This document shows positions 36,475 through 44,714 of a stretch of DNA of 64,000 nucleotides, one piece after another. The position numbers and the translations under genes were made by a program. Source of the DNA: Streptococcus suis (lineage in GTDB: Bacteria > Bacillota > Bacilli > Lactobacillales > Streptococcaceae). The notes beneath the pieces are model-generated. The model ran no database searches and was not told where the DNA came from. It worked only from the letters and a program-made list of their open reading frames with translations. Within the stretch, counting starts at the first letter, position 1, and each line of letters begins with the position of its first letter. The stretch lies in assembly GCF_902702775.1 (NCBI RefSeq), contig NZ_LR738724.1, positions 1,550,001-1,614,000 of the forward strand. Reading direction: 5' to 3'.

Positions 36475-38201
36475 TACTCTCCTCCTTCCTGGCTTTGTTG
36501 TCGTTGGTATTGTTCATAGTACCAACCTCTTTGGGCAAGCAAATCAGCTGGACGCCCCTCCTCAACGATACGCCCCTCATCCAAGACTAGTACCCAGTCT
36601 GCATGGTTGACAGCAGATAGACGATGGGTCACGATGACATTGGTTTTGCCTGCACGTTCTTTTTGAATATTTTGGATAATCTGGCGTTCTGTCCGAGCAT
36701 CCACTGCCGACAAAGAATCATCGAGAATTAGCAAATCTGGCTCTCGCAGGAAAGCACGGGCAATGGAAATCCGTTGTTTCTGACCGCCAGAAATAGACAC
36801 ACCACGCTCACCAATCATGGTATCAAGACCATCACTCATCCGTTTTAAATCTTGACTAAAAGCTGCTGTGGCAATGGCTTGTTCAATCTCCTCAGAGCTA
36901 CTAGCTACTTTCCCAAGGGCAATATTTTCTCCAACAGACCTTGAAAACAAAATGTGTTCTTGTGGAACATAGCCAATTTTTGCCTCTATACTAGAACGTT
37001 TAAAGTCTAAAACAGATTGATGATTGATGAAAAAATTTCCCTGACCAATCGGATACTGGCGTAAGAATTGGCGAACCAAGGTCGTTTTTCCCGAACCAGT
37101 CTTCCCAACGATACCTACAGTTTGCCCTGCTTTCAGTGTCCAATTGATGTCCTGTAGGCTGGCTCTTTCCGCCTGTGGATAACTAAAGCTATAATTTTTG
37201 AAGGAAATACTAGACAGCTCTGCAATTTCCTTAGAACCATCAGCCTCCAAATCATCACCCGTCTCAATCAGCTCTTGCAGTTTTTCGAAAGATGTCTTAC
37301 CAGTCTGATAAACAAGGATGAAATCTGCTAGTGTCCAAAACGGCTCTAAAAGCGAACCAACATACAATTGAAGGGCAATTACTTGTCCCAAGGTCAATTG
37401 CCCTGCTTTCACGGCTTGTGCCCCCATGAGAAGCACGAAAATAGTAGATAATCCCAAACAGACTGTGGCTAATGGATTATACAATGATTGCAAGGAAGTG
37501 ATGCGATCCCCACCCTGAGCCAATTGCTTGGTACGAGCTTGAAATTGAGCCTTTTGAGTTGCTTTTTTACTATAAGCCCTAGTCACTCGAATGCCTTCGA
37601 TGACCTCCAAAACTTCATTATTGAGCTGGGCTACAGCTTCCCTATTGGCATCAATCGCCTTATCTTGTTTTCTCCCGATAAAAAATATACATAGTGTCAT
37701 GAATAGCATCGGTAGTAAAGCTACTAGCGAAATTTTCCAATCAATGAAGAACATCGTGGGAATGATAAAAGCCAACATACCGCCTGCATAGACGACAATC
37801 ATAAGACCGTAACCCACCATCTCCATCAGGCCATCCACATCCGTTGAAAAACGAGTCATGACATCTCCTGAGCGGAATTTTTCATAAAATGGAGTCCGCA
37901 TGGTTACTAATTTTTTAAAGGCACGTTGCTGCATGTCAAACTTGAAGTTGACAGAGGCCTGAAATAATTTCAGATGCCAAATGAAGGCTGTTGCATAGTT
38001 CAGTACTGTTACCAATAACAATAAGGTCATCTCCTGAACCAATATGGCCTGAGTCAATTCATTCTTGGTCAGTATATCGACCATCCGCTGTATGATTTGC
38101 GTTGGTAGCAAAAGTGTGGCGTCATAAATAATCAAGGTCACAGCAACCAATAGATAGAGCCACTTATGACGCTTGATGTAGTCAAAAATTAATCGAAACA
38201 T
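36474..38201 (-). CDS. satA: Heterodimeric ABC multidrug exporter, SatA/PatA-like subunit
   Basis: A 575-residue ABC exporter half with a six-helix membrane domain (about 1-310) and an ATPase domain (about 330-565). Walker A is GKTGSGKTT and the signature is the canonical ISGGQKQR. Walker B is LLILDDSLSAVD, with Asp in place of the catalytic Glu, so this subunit supplies the degenerate site that complements SatB. The gene lies behind a leader region with a small ORF and a terminator (38391-38630), so expression is probably set by attenuation. A BOX-like repeat lies between that terminator and the start codon. Confidence 0.9.
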   Translation of the reverse strand: MFRLIFDYIKRHKWLYLLVAVTLIIYDATLLLPTQIIQRMVDILTKNELTQAILVQEMTLLLLVTVLNYATAFIWHLKLFQASVNFKFDMQQRAFKKLVTMRTPFYEKFRSGDVMTRFSTDVDGLMEMVGYGLMIVVYAGGMLAFIIPTMFFIDWKISLVALLPMLFMTLCIFFIGRKQDKAIDANREAVAQLNNEVLEVIEGIRVTRAYSKKATQKAQFQARTKQLAQGGDRITSLQSLYNPLATVCLGLSTIFVLLMGAQAVKAGQLTLGQVIALQLYVGSLLEPFWTLADFILVYQTGKTSFEKLQELIETGDDLEADGSKEIAELSSISFKNYSFSYPQAERASLQDINWTLKAGQTVGIVGKTGSGKTTLVRQFLRQYPIGQGNFFINHQSVLDFKRSSIEAKIGYVPQEHILFSRSVGENIALGKVASSSEEIEQAIATAAFSQDLKRMSDGLDTMIGERGVSISGGQKQRISIARAFLREPDLLILDDSLSAVDARTERQIIQNIQKERAGKTNVIVTHRLSAVNHADWVLVLDEGRIVEEGRPADLLAQRGWYYEQYQRQQSQEGGE

Positions 38202-38270
38202 ATATCTCCTTTACAAATCTATAACCTATCATTTGCCACTTTATTCAATAAGCAACAATTGATAGACGTT

Positions 38271-38374
38271 ATACTCAATGAAAATCAAAAGTAGCCTAGA
38301 AAACGATGTCGAAGATAGAACTGGAGTTCATCAAGGCAAGTTGACAACGGATAATTTTGATTTTCGAAGAGTAT
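38271..38374. repeat. BOX-like ATACTC-ended element, 104 bp, in the satA leader
   Basis: The ends ATACTCAATGAAAATCAAAA (left) and ATACTCTTCGAAAATCAAAA (right, other strand) are 20-bp inverted repeats with few mismatches. It lies between the attenuator-like terminator and satA. The lone end at 18426 shares the ATACTCTTC start. Confidence 0.78.
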
Positions 38375-38390
38375 TACCTTTCTAAGCGCG

Positions 38391-38427
38391 CAAAAAAGCC
38401 CAGGGAAGCATTTCACTCCACCTAGGC
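38391..38427 (-). terminator. Attenuator-like terminator in the satAB leader
   Basis: On the minus strand GCCTAGG pairs with CCTGGGC (one G-T pair), followed by TTTTTTG. It lies about 190 bp before satA and about 125 bp after the leader ORF stop. Any transcript from the promoter at 38662 must pass it to reach satA. Pneumococcal patAB is known to be controlled by such an attenuator. Confidence 0.8.
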
Positions 38428-38552
38428 TTGCGTAAGTCCACAAAAATAGACCAGCTCTTGAACATAGTCGACAATTTTTATCACACCATGGCCACAGTGC
38501 TTGATTGTCTCAATGTTTCAAAATATAGCCCACGAAAAACTTCATAAGTTTA

Positions 38553-38630
38553 TCAATGAGCCCTGTTTTCCTGCTTAGAAAGGAGTGTATGATAAAAAAT
38601 AGCTTGCTGCATGACAAGTTGCTTGTTCAT
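38553..38630 (-). CDS. Leader peptide of satAB (25 residues)
   Basis: A short frame starting MNKQLVMQQAIFYHTLL and ending ENRAH. It has an AAAGGAG site 8 bp before the ATG and sits about 25 bp downstream of a strong promoter. No signal sequence or known domain. The bases encoding LSK (CCTTTCTAAGC) are exactly complementary to GCTTAGAAAGG just beyond the terminator. The likely role is ribosome-mediated attenuation of satAB, as BmrB does for bmrCD in Bacillus. A longer upstream frame from 38750 runs through the promoter and is not credible. Confidence 0.65.
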   Translation of the reverse strand: MNKQLVMQQAIFYHTLLSKQENRAH

Positions 38631-38661
38631 TTGTTTTACTCCTTTCATATTTCTAAGCCCT

Positions 38662-38689
38662 ATTCTACCACAATAAACATTCATGTCAA
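38662..38689 (-). promoter_or_regulatory. Promoter of the satAB leader transcript
   Basis: A perfect -35 TTGACA (minus strand, 38689-38684) and -10 TAGAAT (38667-38662) with a 16-bp spacer. The start point would be near 38655, giving a short 5' end before the leader ORF. Confidence 0.85.
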
Positions 38690-38770
38690 GGGATTTTTTG
38701 ACAATTGGGGCGAATTTAGGACAAAAATAAGAAAAAACCTTGTCAAACAAGGTCTTTCGATAGTATTCGA

Positions 38771-38843
38771 TGCTAGTTGCCGGGATTGAACCGGCGACCT
38801 CATCCTTACCATGGATGCGCTCTACCGACTGAGCTAAACCAGC
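38771..38843 (-). tRNA. tRNA-Thr (anticodon GGT)
   Basis: A full cloverleaf on the minus strand: acceptor GCTGGTT with AACTAGC (one G-T pair), D arm GCTC/GAGC, anticodon stem CATCC/GGATG with loop ATGGTAA, and T arm GCCGG-TTCAATC-CCGGC. Anticodon GGT reads ACC and ACT threonine codons. The CCA tail is not encoded. Single tRNA, not in a cluster. Confidence 0.95.
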
Positions 38844-38953
38844 AGTACTTGACTAGTATATCATATCTCTAAAAAAAGTCAATGGATTTTTTGGAAATAT
38901 GGAAAAAAATAAAGAGAAAACAAGTCCGAAAATAAGTCATTCCTAAAAATTAT

Positions 38954-38982
38954 CTGACACTTTTAAGGAATTATGCTATACT
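38954..38982 (+). promoter_or_regulatory. Promoter of the feo operon
   Basis: The -35 CTGACA (38954-38959) and -10 TATACT (38977-38982) with a 17-bp spacer. An AT-rich imperfect palindrome (TTATGCTATACTATTGTTAT) covers the -10 and could be a metalloregulator site, but no known consensus clearly fits. Confidence 0.7.
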
Positions 38983-39011
38983 ATTGTTATAAAAATCACA
39001 AAGGAAACGAT

Positions 39012-39482
39012 ATGAAACTGCAAAACCTTCAAGTTGGACAATCTTATTTAGTCAAAGATTGTCTAACGCAAGATGATATTCGTAAACACTTAGCGCACTT
39101 GGGTTTAAAAGTCGGAGAAGAGATTCGCATCATTTCAAAAACCAAGACCAATGCTATTTTCCAAGTCAAGGCAAGCCGTCTAGCCCTAGATAGAGAAATT
39201 ATTGAATCTCTGGTTTTAATAGAAAAGTCAGCTACGGAAATAATCAATCTATCTGAGGCACCTATTGGTAGCTCAGCTAAGGTCATGGACATCTATGCAA
39301 CAGGTGCACTCCGTCGTCGCCTCATGGATATGGGACTTACAAAGAACACGCAGCTATTTCTCAAAAAAGTCGCTCCCTTGGGCGATCCAATCGAAATTAC
39401 CTTGAGAGGATACGAGCTGACACTACGCAAATCCGAAGCGCAAATGATTGGTGTTCAAATCACAAGCGAGGTGAAGAAATGA
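39012..39482 (+). CDS. feoA: FeoA-domain protein with two FeoA domains
   Basis: A 156-residue cytoplasmic protein of ferrous iron uptake. Two SH3-like FeoA domains are seen: residues 1-75 and 80-156. The second contains APIGSSAKVMDI and RRRLMDMGLTKNT, the typical FeoA pattern. Single-domain FeoA is about 75-80 residues, so this is a tandem fusion. ATG at 39012 follows AAAGGAAA; the longer frame from 38973 begins inside the promoter. The stop overlaps feoB by four bases (ATGA), so translation is coupled. It is thought to modulate FeoB. Confidence 0.9.
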   Translation: MKLQNLQVGQSYLVKDCLTQDDIRKHLAHLGLKVGEEIRIISKTKTNAIFQVKASRLALDREIIESLVLIEKSATEIINLSEAPIGSSAKVMDIYATGALRRRLMDMGLTKNTQLFLKKVAPLGDPIEITLRGYELTLRKSEAQMIGVQITSEVKK

Positions 39483-41623
39483 CAAAACACATCGCCCTTG
39501 CAGGAAATCCAAATAGCGGAAAAACAACTCTTTTCAACCTCCTAACAGGGACCAACCAACGTGTTGGTAACTGGCCTGGAGTCACCGTTGAAAGAAAATC
39601 TGGAACAATCAAAAAGCGAAAGCATTTACTAATTCAAGATTTACCAGGTATCTACTCGCTGTCTCCCTACACACCAGAAGAACGGGTTGCCAGAGATTAT
39701 TTGATAGCGGACCAACCAGCTGCTATCCTCAACGTCCTTGATGCAACAAACTTGGAGCGAAATCTCTATCTGACCTTGCAGTTATTAGAAATGGGCCTTC
39801 CTACTGTTATCGCCCTCAATATGACAGACGCCCTGAAAAGTCAAGGTCGCTCAATAAACAGCGACCAACTCTCCTATCAACTGGGAGTTCCTGTACAGCC
39901 TATCAGTGCACTAAAAAAGCTAGGTATATCCCAGCTCCTCCATGAAGTAGAAAAAATTACCAATCAGCAAGCCGAGCCAATCTATCCTCAGTATGATAAG
40001 CAATTTGAAGCCGGTCTCGCCCAAGTTATTGACCTATTATCGGATTCCATCCCAAATCATCAAAAACGCTTCTACGCCATTAAGCTACTCGAACAAGATC
40101 AAGTCATTCTAGATCAATTGCAACTCAATGCACAAGACATGCTTGATTTGACCGAAATCATTGCCATTTTGGAAAAAATTTACGCAGACGATATGGAAGC
40201 CATTATCGTCAATCAACGCTACCAATTTATCGAGAAAATCACAGAACTGGTCACAAAAGACAGCGATAAGACTTTTAACCTGTCTGATAACATCGACCGA
40301 CTTGTTACCAATCGTTTTCTTGCCCTCCCTATCTTTGCGGCAGTCATGTGGCTGACCTACTTCCTGTCTATTCAAACGGTTGGTACAATGGGGACGGACT
40401 GGGTAAATGATGTCCTATTCGGAGAGCTTGTTCCAGGCCTTATTCAGGAAAATCTAGATCGATTTGAAATCGCTGGCTGGCTACAATCACTGGTCCTTGA
40501 TGGCATTATTGCAGGATGCGGAGCCATTCTCGGTTTTGTACCACAAATTTTCGTCCTCTTCGTCTGCTTGGGAATCTTGGAAGACATTGGCTATATGAGC
40601 CGAGTCGCCTTTGTCATGGATAGGATTTTTAGACGTTTTGGTCTATCAGGTAAATCCTTTATTCCCATGTTGATTTCCACAGGCTGTGGCGTTCCTGGAG
40701 TCATGGCAAGTCGGACTATTGAAAATGAACAGGACCGAAAAATCACCATTATGACAGCAACCTTCATGCCCTGTTCTGCCAAACTTCCTATCATTTCTCT
40801 GGTAGCCGGTGCTTTCTTTCCTGACAATCCTTGGATTGCTCCAAGCGCCTATTTTGTCGGTATGGCCGCCATCGTCCTATCCGGAATGGCACTAAAAAAG
40901 ACCAAGCAGCTCGGTGGAGTCGCAAGCCCCTTTATCATGGAATTACCATCTTATCACTTACCGAAACTCAGTACGGTTCTCCGGTATGCATTCGATAAGG
41001 CGCTTAGTTTTATCAAACGAGCTGGTACCATTATATTTGTGACCAACATCATTATTTGGTTCAGTAGTTCCTATAATTGGTCTTTACAAATGGTAGAAAC
41101 AGATGAGAGTATCTTAGCCTCCATTGGACGCAGTTTTTCTCTCCTCTTTGCCCCACTTGGTTTTGGAAATTGGCGAGCAACTGTTGCAGCCATTACAGGT
41201 CTCTTAGCCAAGGAAACCGTCATTGCCACCTTTGGTATCCTCTATAAATTAGGAGAAACAACCGAAGAAAATCCCGAACTCTGGGGGCTTTTACAACAAG
41301 ACTATACAGCATTATCAGCCTATTCCTTCCTAGTCTTCAATCTCCTCTGTGCCCCTTGTTTTGCGGCTATTGGTGCCATTCACCGTGAAATGGGAGAAGC
41401 CAAATGGACATGGATTGCTATCGGTTTCCAAACAGGTTTAGCCTATGCAAGTAGTTTGGTTATCTATCAGATTGGTCTTGTACTTATCTACGGACAATTA
41501 CCAACCGTCTGGACATTTATCGCTATCTTTCTAATTATCACAGCCATCTACAGCCTAGTGAAAAAACCAGCCAATACTCTTCCAATCGTCACGCTAAAAA
41601 CATTAGAAAAAGGAGAATATTAA
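39479..41623 (+). CDS. feoB: Ferrous iron transporter FeoB
   Basis: A 714-residue membrane protein importing Fe(II). The N-terminal GTPase domain (about 1-165) has G1 GNPNSGKTT, G3 DLPGIYSL and G4 NMTD. About eight membrane helices follow, including the two Gate motifs (GCGVPGVMASRTIE and FNLLCAPCFAAIG with conserved cysteines). The length is normal. The stop shares a base with the start of the small Cys-rich protein downstream. Confidence 0.97.
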   Translation: MTKHIALAGNPNSGKTTLFNLLTGTNQRVGNWPGVTVERKSGTIKKRKHLLIQDLPGIYSLSPYTPEERVARDYLIADQPAAILNVLDATNLERNLYLTLQLLEMGLPTVIALNMTDALKSQGRSINSDQLSYQLGVPVQPISALKKLGISQLLHEVEKITNQQAEPIYPQYDKQFEAGLAQVIDLLSDSIPNHQKRFYAIKLLEQDQVILDQLQLNAQDMLDLTEIIAILEKIYADDMEAIIVNQRYQFIEKITELVTKDSDKTFNLSDNIDRLVTNRFLALPIFAAVMWLTYFLSIQTVGTMGTDWVNDVLFGELVPGLIQENLDRFEIAGWLQSLVLDGIIAGCGAILGFVPQIFVLFVCLGILEDIGYMSRVAFVMDRIFRRFGLSGKSFIPMLISTGCGVPGVMASRTIENEQDRKITIMTATFMPCSAKLPIISLVAGAFFPDNPWIAPSAYFVGMAAIVLSGMALKKTKQLGGVASPFIMELPSYHLPKLSTVLRYAFDKALSFIKRAGTIIFVTNIIIWFSSSYNWSLQMVETDESILASIGRSFSLLFAPLGFGNWRATVAAITGLLAKETVIATFGILYKLGETTEENPELWGLLQQDYTALSAYSFLVFNLLCAPCFAAIGAIHREMGEAKWTWIAIGFQTGLAYASSLVIYQIGLVLIYGQLPTVWTFIAIFLIITAIYSLVKKPANTLPIVTLKTLEKGEY

Positions 41624-41775
41624 TGCCTACTCTTATCCTCTTTCTCATCATCGTCATCTTATTTTCTCTTGCTATTCGCAGTCTCATCAAAGGAAAAGGA
41701 TCCTGCGGAGATTGTTCCTGCGACTGTACTATTAAGCAAGAGATGAACAAATCTTCTCACCATAGACATCCATAA
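41623..41775 (+). CDS. FeoB-associated Cys-rich membrane protein
   Basis: A 50-residue protein: one N-terminal membrane helix (LILFLIIVILFSLAI), then KGKGSCGDCSCDC and a His-rich tail (SSHHRHP). This layout matches the small FeoB-associated Cys-rich proteins of Firmicutes, which may act as FeoC-like partners or metal chaperones. It begins at the overlapping TAATG after feoB, with AAGGAG upstream, so it belongs to the operon. Confidence 0.9.
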   Translation: MPTLILFLIIVILFSLAIRSLIKGKGSCGDCSCDCTIKQEMNKSSHHRHP

Positions 41776-41776
41776 C

Positions 41777-41811
41777 AAAAAGGTCTGCCTCATTATTGTG
41801 CAGACCTTTTT
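41777..41811. terminator. Bidirectional terminator between feo and ftsX
   Basis: AAAAAGGTCTGC (41777-41788) and GCAGACCTTTTT (41800-41811) form a 12-bp stem with T runs on both strands, serving convergent feo and ftsX transcripts. Confidence 0.92.
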
Positions 41812-41827
41812 ACATGTAGCTTGTCTA

Positions 41828-42757
41828 TTAAATTTTTAAGTAGCGGTTCATGGAAATGACTGATCCCAAGGAACCAATAATAATACCAATTACAAAAAGT
41901 GCGCCAATCATTCCTGGAACAAAGACATTCATACTAATCAGAGACAAATCTTGACTAGCAAGACTAGCATTTACTGAAGTATAGATCATCTTATAAAGAG
42001 AATAGACTAAAACAGAAGGTAAAATAGCTCCGAGGAACCCTACCCAGGCACCTTCCCAGAGGAATGGTCCACGAATATAACTGTTTTTAGCACCAACCAG
42101 ACGCATAATCTGAATTTCACGGCTACGAGAAATAATGGTAATTCGAATAGTATTGGAAATCAAGAAGACCGCCGTAAAGAGCAACAAACCAGTCGCTGCC
42201 AATCCCCAAGTCCGAACTAAATCAGCCAACTTGAAAATGCGCTCTGTCTCTACTTCACCATCTCGAACCTCTGTAACACCATCAATTTTTGCAATTTCTG
42301 CAGCCACAGATTTAACATAATTTGGATCTGTCGTATCAATGATATAAGCATCGTAAAGTGGATTGGCATCTCCTTGGAATAAGTTCCAAGTGTCTCCCAA
42401 GGTAGCTGTTAATTTCTGCAACTGTTCATCCTTACTTGAATAAGTAACAGATTGTACATTTTCTATAGCTGTAATCTGATTATACACCTTTTGATAATCT
42501 GGATTAGCTACCGTCTCTCCTGCTTCGTTCACAATCGTCTCAGCTTGATCAGTTGAGTTCGCTCTCAAGTATACATTGATGCGTACATTCTGTTCCAAAT
42601 CCGAAGCAAGCTTTGCTGTGTTTAAAATAACTGAAGCAAATAGACCAACCAAAGTAAGAGTAATCGCTACAGATGAGATAGCTGCAATTGTCATCCAACC
42701 ATTTCGCTTCAAACTCTTCAATGATTCAATAAAATGTCTAAAAAATCGTCTAATCAT
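41828..42757 (-). CDS. ftsX: Cell division ABC permease FtsX
   Basis: A 309-residue membrane protein with four helices: one near residues 20-45 (WMTIAAISSVAITLTLVGLF), a large extracellular loop (about 50-165), then three C-terminal helices. With FtsE it activates peptidoglycan hydrolases, PcsB in streptococci, during division. The frame is open to 42784. ATG at 42757 (MIRRFFRHFIESLKS) fits homologues, overlaps the ftsE stop, and lies 12 bp from an AAGGAG; ATG at 42766 is an alternative. Confidence 0.95.
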   Translation of the reverse strand: MIRRFFRHFIESLKSLKRNGWMTIAAISSVAITLTLVGLFASVILNTAKLASDLEQNVRINVYLRANSTDQAETIVNEAGETVANPDYQKVYNQITAIENVQSVTYSSKDEQLQKLTATLGDTWNLFQGDANPLYDAYIIDTTDPNYVKSVAAEIAKIDGVTEVRDGEVETERIFKLADLVRTWGLAATGLLLFTAVFLISNTIRITIISRSREIQIMRLVGAKNSYIRGPFLWEGAWVGFLGAILPSVLVYSLYKMIYTSVNASLASQDLSLISMNVFVPGMIGALFVIGIIIGSLGSVISMNRYLKI

Positions 42758-43442
42758 CGTATCCATACTCTCCTTGTTCTTCATCCCGTACTACTCGACC
42801 GTCTTCGATCGCGATTACCCGATGGCGGAGGGTATTAACAATCTGGCTGTTATGAGTTGCCATAAGAACCGTTGTCCCCTGCAAATTGATTCGCTCCAAT
42901 AGATTCATGATTTCCCAAGAGTTTTCAGGGTCCAAGTTACCAGTTGGTTCATCAGCAATCAATACTTTAGGATTATTTACAATGGCACGGGCAATAGCAA
43001 TCCGCTGTTGCTCACCACCTGAAAGTTCATTTGGGAAAGAACGAATCTTGTGCTTCAAACCAACCAAATCTAAAACTTCCATTACACGTTTCTTGATATT
43101 CCGTGGTTTCTCACCGATAACTTCCATCGCATAAGCAATATTTTCAAAGACAGTCTTTTTAGGTAAGAGTTTGTAGTCTTGGAAAACCACTCCTACACTA
43201 CGACGTAGAAGAGGAACATCTCTCTTTTTAATTTTTGCAAGGTCAAACTTACCAACCTTTAGACTCCCCTTATCGAGCTTTTCCTCCCGATACAAGAGTT
43301 TGATAAAGGTTGACTTACCTGCACCAGAAGGACCTACAATGTAGGCAAATTCTCCCGCTTCAACATTGACTGATACTCCGCGAAGGGCAGTCGTTCCGTT
43401 TCCATATTTCTTGGAAACGTCTTTCATTTCTATTATTCCCAT
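42750..43442 (-). CDS. ftsE: Cell division ATPase FtsE
   Basis: A 230-residue ABC ATPase partner of FtsX. Walker A is GPSGAGKST, the Q-loop is VVFQDYKLLP, the signature is LSGGEQQR, Walker B is VLIADEPTGNLD and the switch His is in ATHNS. The longest frame opens at 43496, but ATG at 43442 (MGIIEMKDV) with AGGAAA upstream gives the usual FtsE length. It is downstream of prfB, as in other streptococci. Confidence 0.96.
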   Translation of the reverse strand: MGIIEMKDVSKKYGNGTTALRGVSVNVEAGEFAYIVGPSGAGKSTFIKLLYREEKLDKGSLKVGKFDLAKIKKRDVPLLRRSVGVVFQDYKLLPKKTVFENIAYAMEVIGEKPRNIKKRVMEVLDLVGLKHKIRSFPNELSGGEQQRIAIARAIVNNPKVLIADEPTGNLDPENSWEIMNLLERINLQGTTVLMATHNSQIVNTLRHRVIAIEDGRVVRDEEQGEYGYDD

Positions 43443-43584
43443 AGGATTTCCTGTCTTAGACAGTCCTTTCTTTAGATTTGAGAACGTTTTTTTCAAAATA
43501 CAGTCCGTATTCTCTCAAAAAACTTCCTTGATGAGCGAAAAACTCTCTCTTATATACAAGCACCTCACTTGTAAATACAGGATC

Positions 43585-44680
43585 TTAGCTAATTCGCCAT
43601 TTTAAATAAGCATCTATAAAGCCGTCCAAGTCTCCGTCCATAACCTTATCGACTTGAGCCACCTCATAACCAGTACGGTGGTCTTTTACCATTGTATAAG
43701 GTGTAAAGACATAAGAACGAATCTGACTTCCCCAAGTGATCTCTTTCTTGTCTCCCTTGAGTGAGTCAACTTCTGCCGCTTTCTTCTCCTGCTCCAATTG
43801 ATACAATTTAGCCTGCAAGAGTTTCATTGCACGGTCTCGGTTTCCATACTGAGTACGGTCAACTGTGGACTGAGTCACAATCCCTGTCGGAATGTGCGTC
43901 AAGCGAACACCAGTTGAGACCTTGTTGACGTTCTGTCCACCAGCACCTCCTGACCGGAAGGTATCCATCTTCACTTCATCATCTCTGATTTCAATTTCAA
44001 TGGTATCGTCCAACTCAGGCATTACCTCTACAGATGTAAAGGAAGTATGACGACGCTTAGCTGAGTCAAAAGGTGAGATGCGCACCAAACGATGAACACC
44101 CATTTCTGACTTAAGCAAGCCATAGGCGTTTGGTCCAGTAAAGCTTAGAGTTACGGACTTAATACCTGCCTCATCACCAGCTTGATAATCCAAGGTTTCC
44201 ACTGTAAAACCTTTGGCATTTCCATAACGCTGATACATCCGCAGGAGCATTTCTCCCCAGTCTTGTGCCTCGGTACCACCCGAACCTGGATGGATTTCCA
44301 AGATAGCGTTATTGTGATCATAGGGTTCCGACAAGAGCAAGGTCATCTCGTAGGCAGTCATGGCTTTGTCCAATTCTGCCAACTTCTCAACCAGTTCATC
44401 CCGAACAGACTCATCTTCTGCCAGAAAATCTAGCAAAATTTCGGATTCATCATATAAATCCAACATCTGATGGAAATTTCCATAAGTATTTTTTAATTCA
44501 TTCAACTCCTGAGACGTCTTCTGGGCTGCCAAATTATCATTCCAGAAATCTGGCTCCGTCATCTTGTTCTCAAGAATGGCAATCTCTTCTTCCAGACCTT
44601 CTAAGTCAAAGAGACCCCCTAAAGGAAGTTAATTTTTTGCCAAGTTCTTCAATCTTTTGGCGAATTTCTGCTGTATCCAT
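43585..44680 (-). CDS. prfB: Peptide chain release factor 2, with programmed +1 frameshift
   Basis: RF2 terminates translation at UGA and UAA. The short first frame starts at ATG 44680 ([10 protein letters not shown]) and ends after 24 codons at TGA (44606-44608). A +1 shift at CTT-TGA-C joins it to the main frame ([15 protein letters not shown]), giving about 364 residues. The GGQ catalytic motif is in [11 protein letters not shown] and the PSR/SPF-type anticodon region contains [10 protein letters not shown]. The AGGGGG stimulator lies just before the slip site. Low RF2 slows reading of the UGA and favours the shift, which is autoregulation. It is followed by ftsE-ftsX. Confidence 0.96.
44606..44620 (-). 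promoter_or_regulatory. RF2 programmed frameshift site
   Basis: On the minus strand AGGGGG-TCT-CTT-TGA-C: an internal Shine-Dalgarno-like AGGGGG three bases before the CTT slip codon, then the in-frame UGA. This matches the conserved bacterial RF2 site. Confidence 0.95.
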
Positions 44681-44714
44681 ATACACCTCATTTTTATTCA
44701 TAATCTTTATTATA

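Noticed and set aside
38631..38750. The upstream extension of the satAB leader ORF (40 more codons)
   Set aside because: It runs through the TTGACA/TAGAAT promoter, so most of it would not be transcribed from there; the internal ATG at 38630 has the ribosome site.
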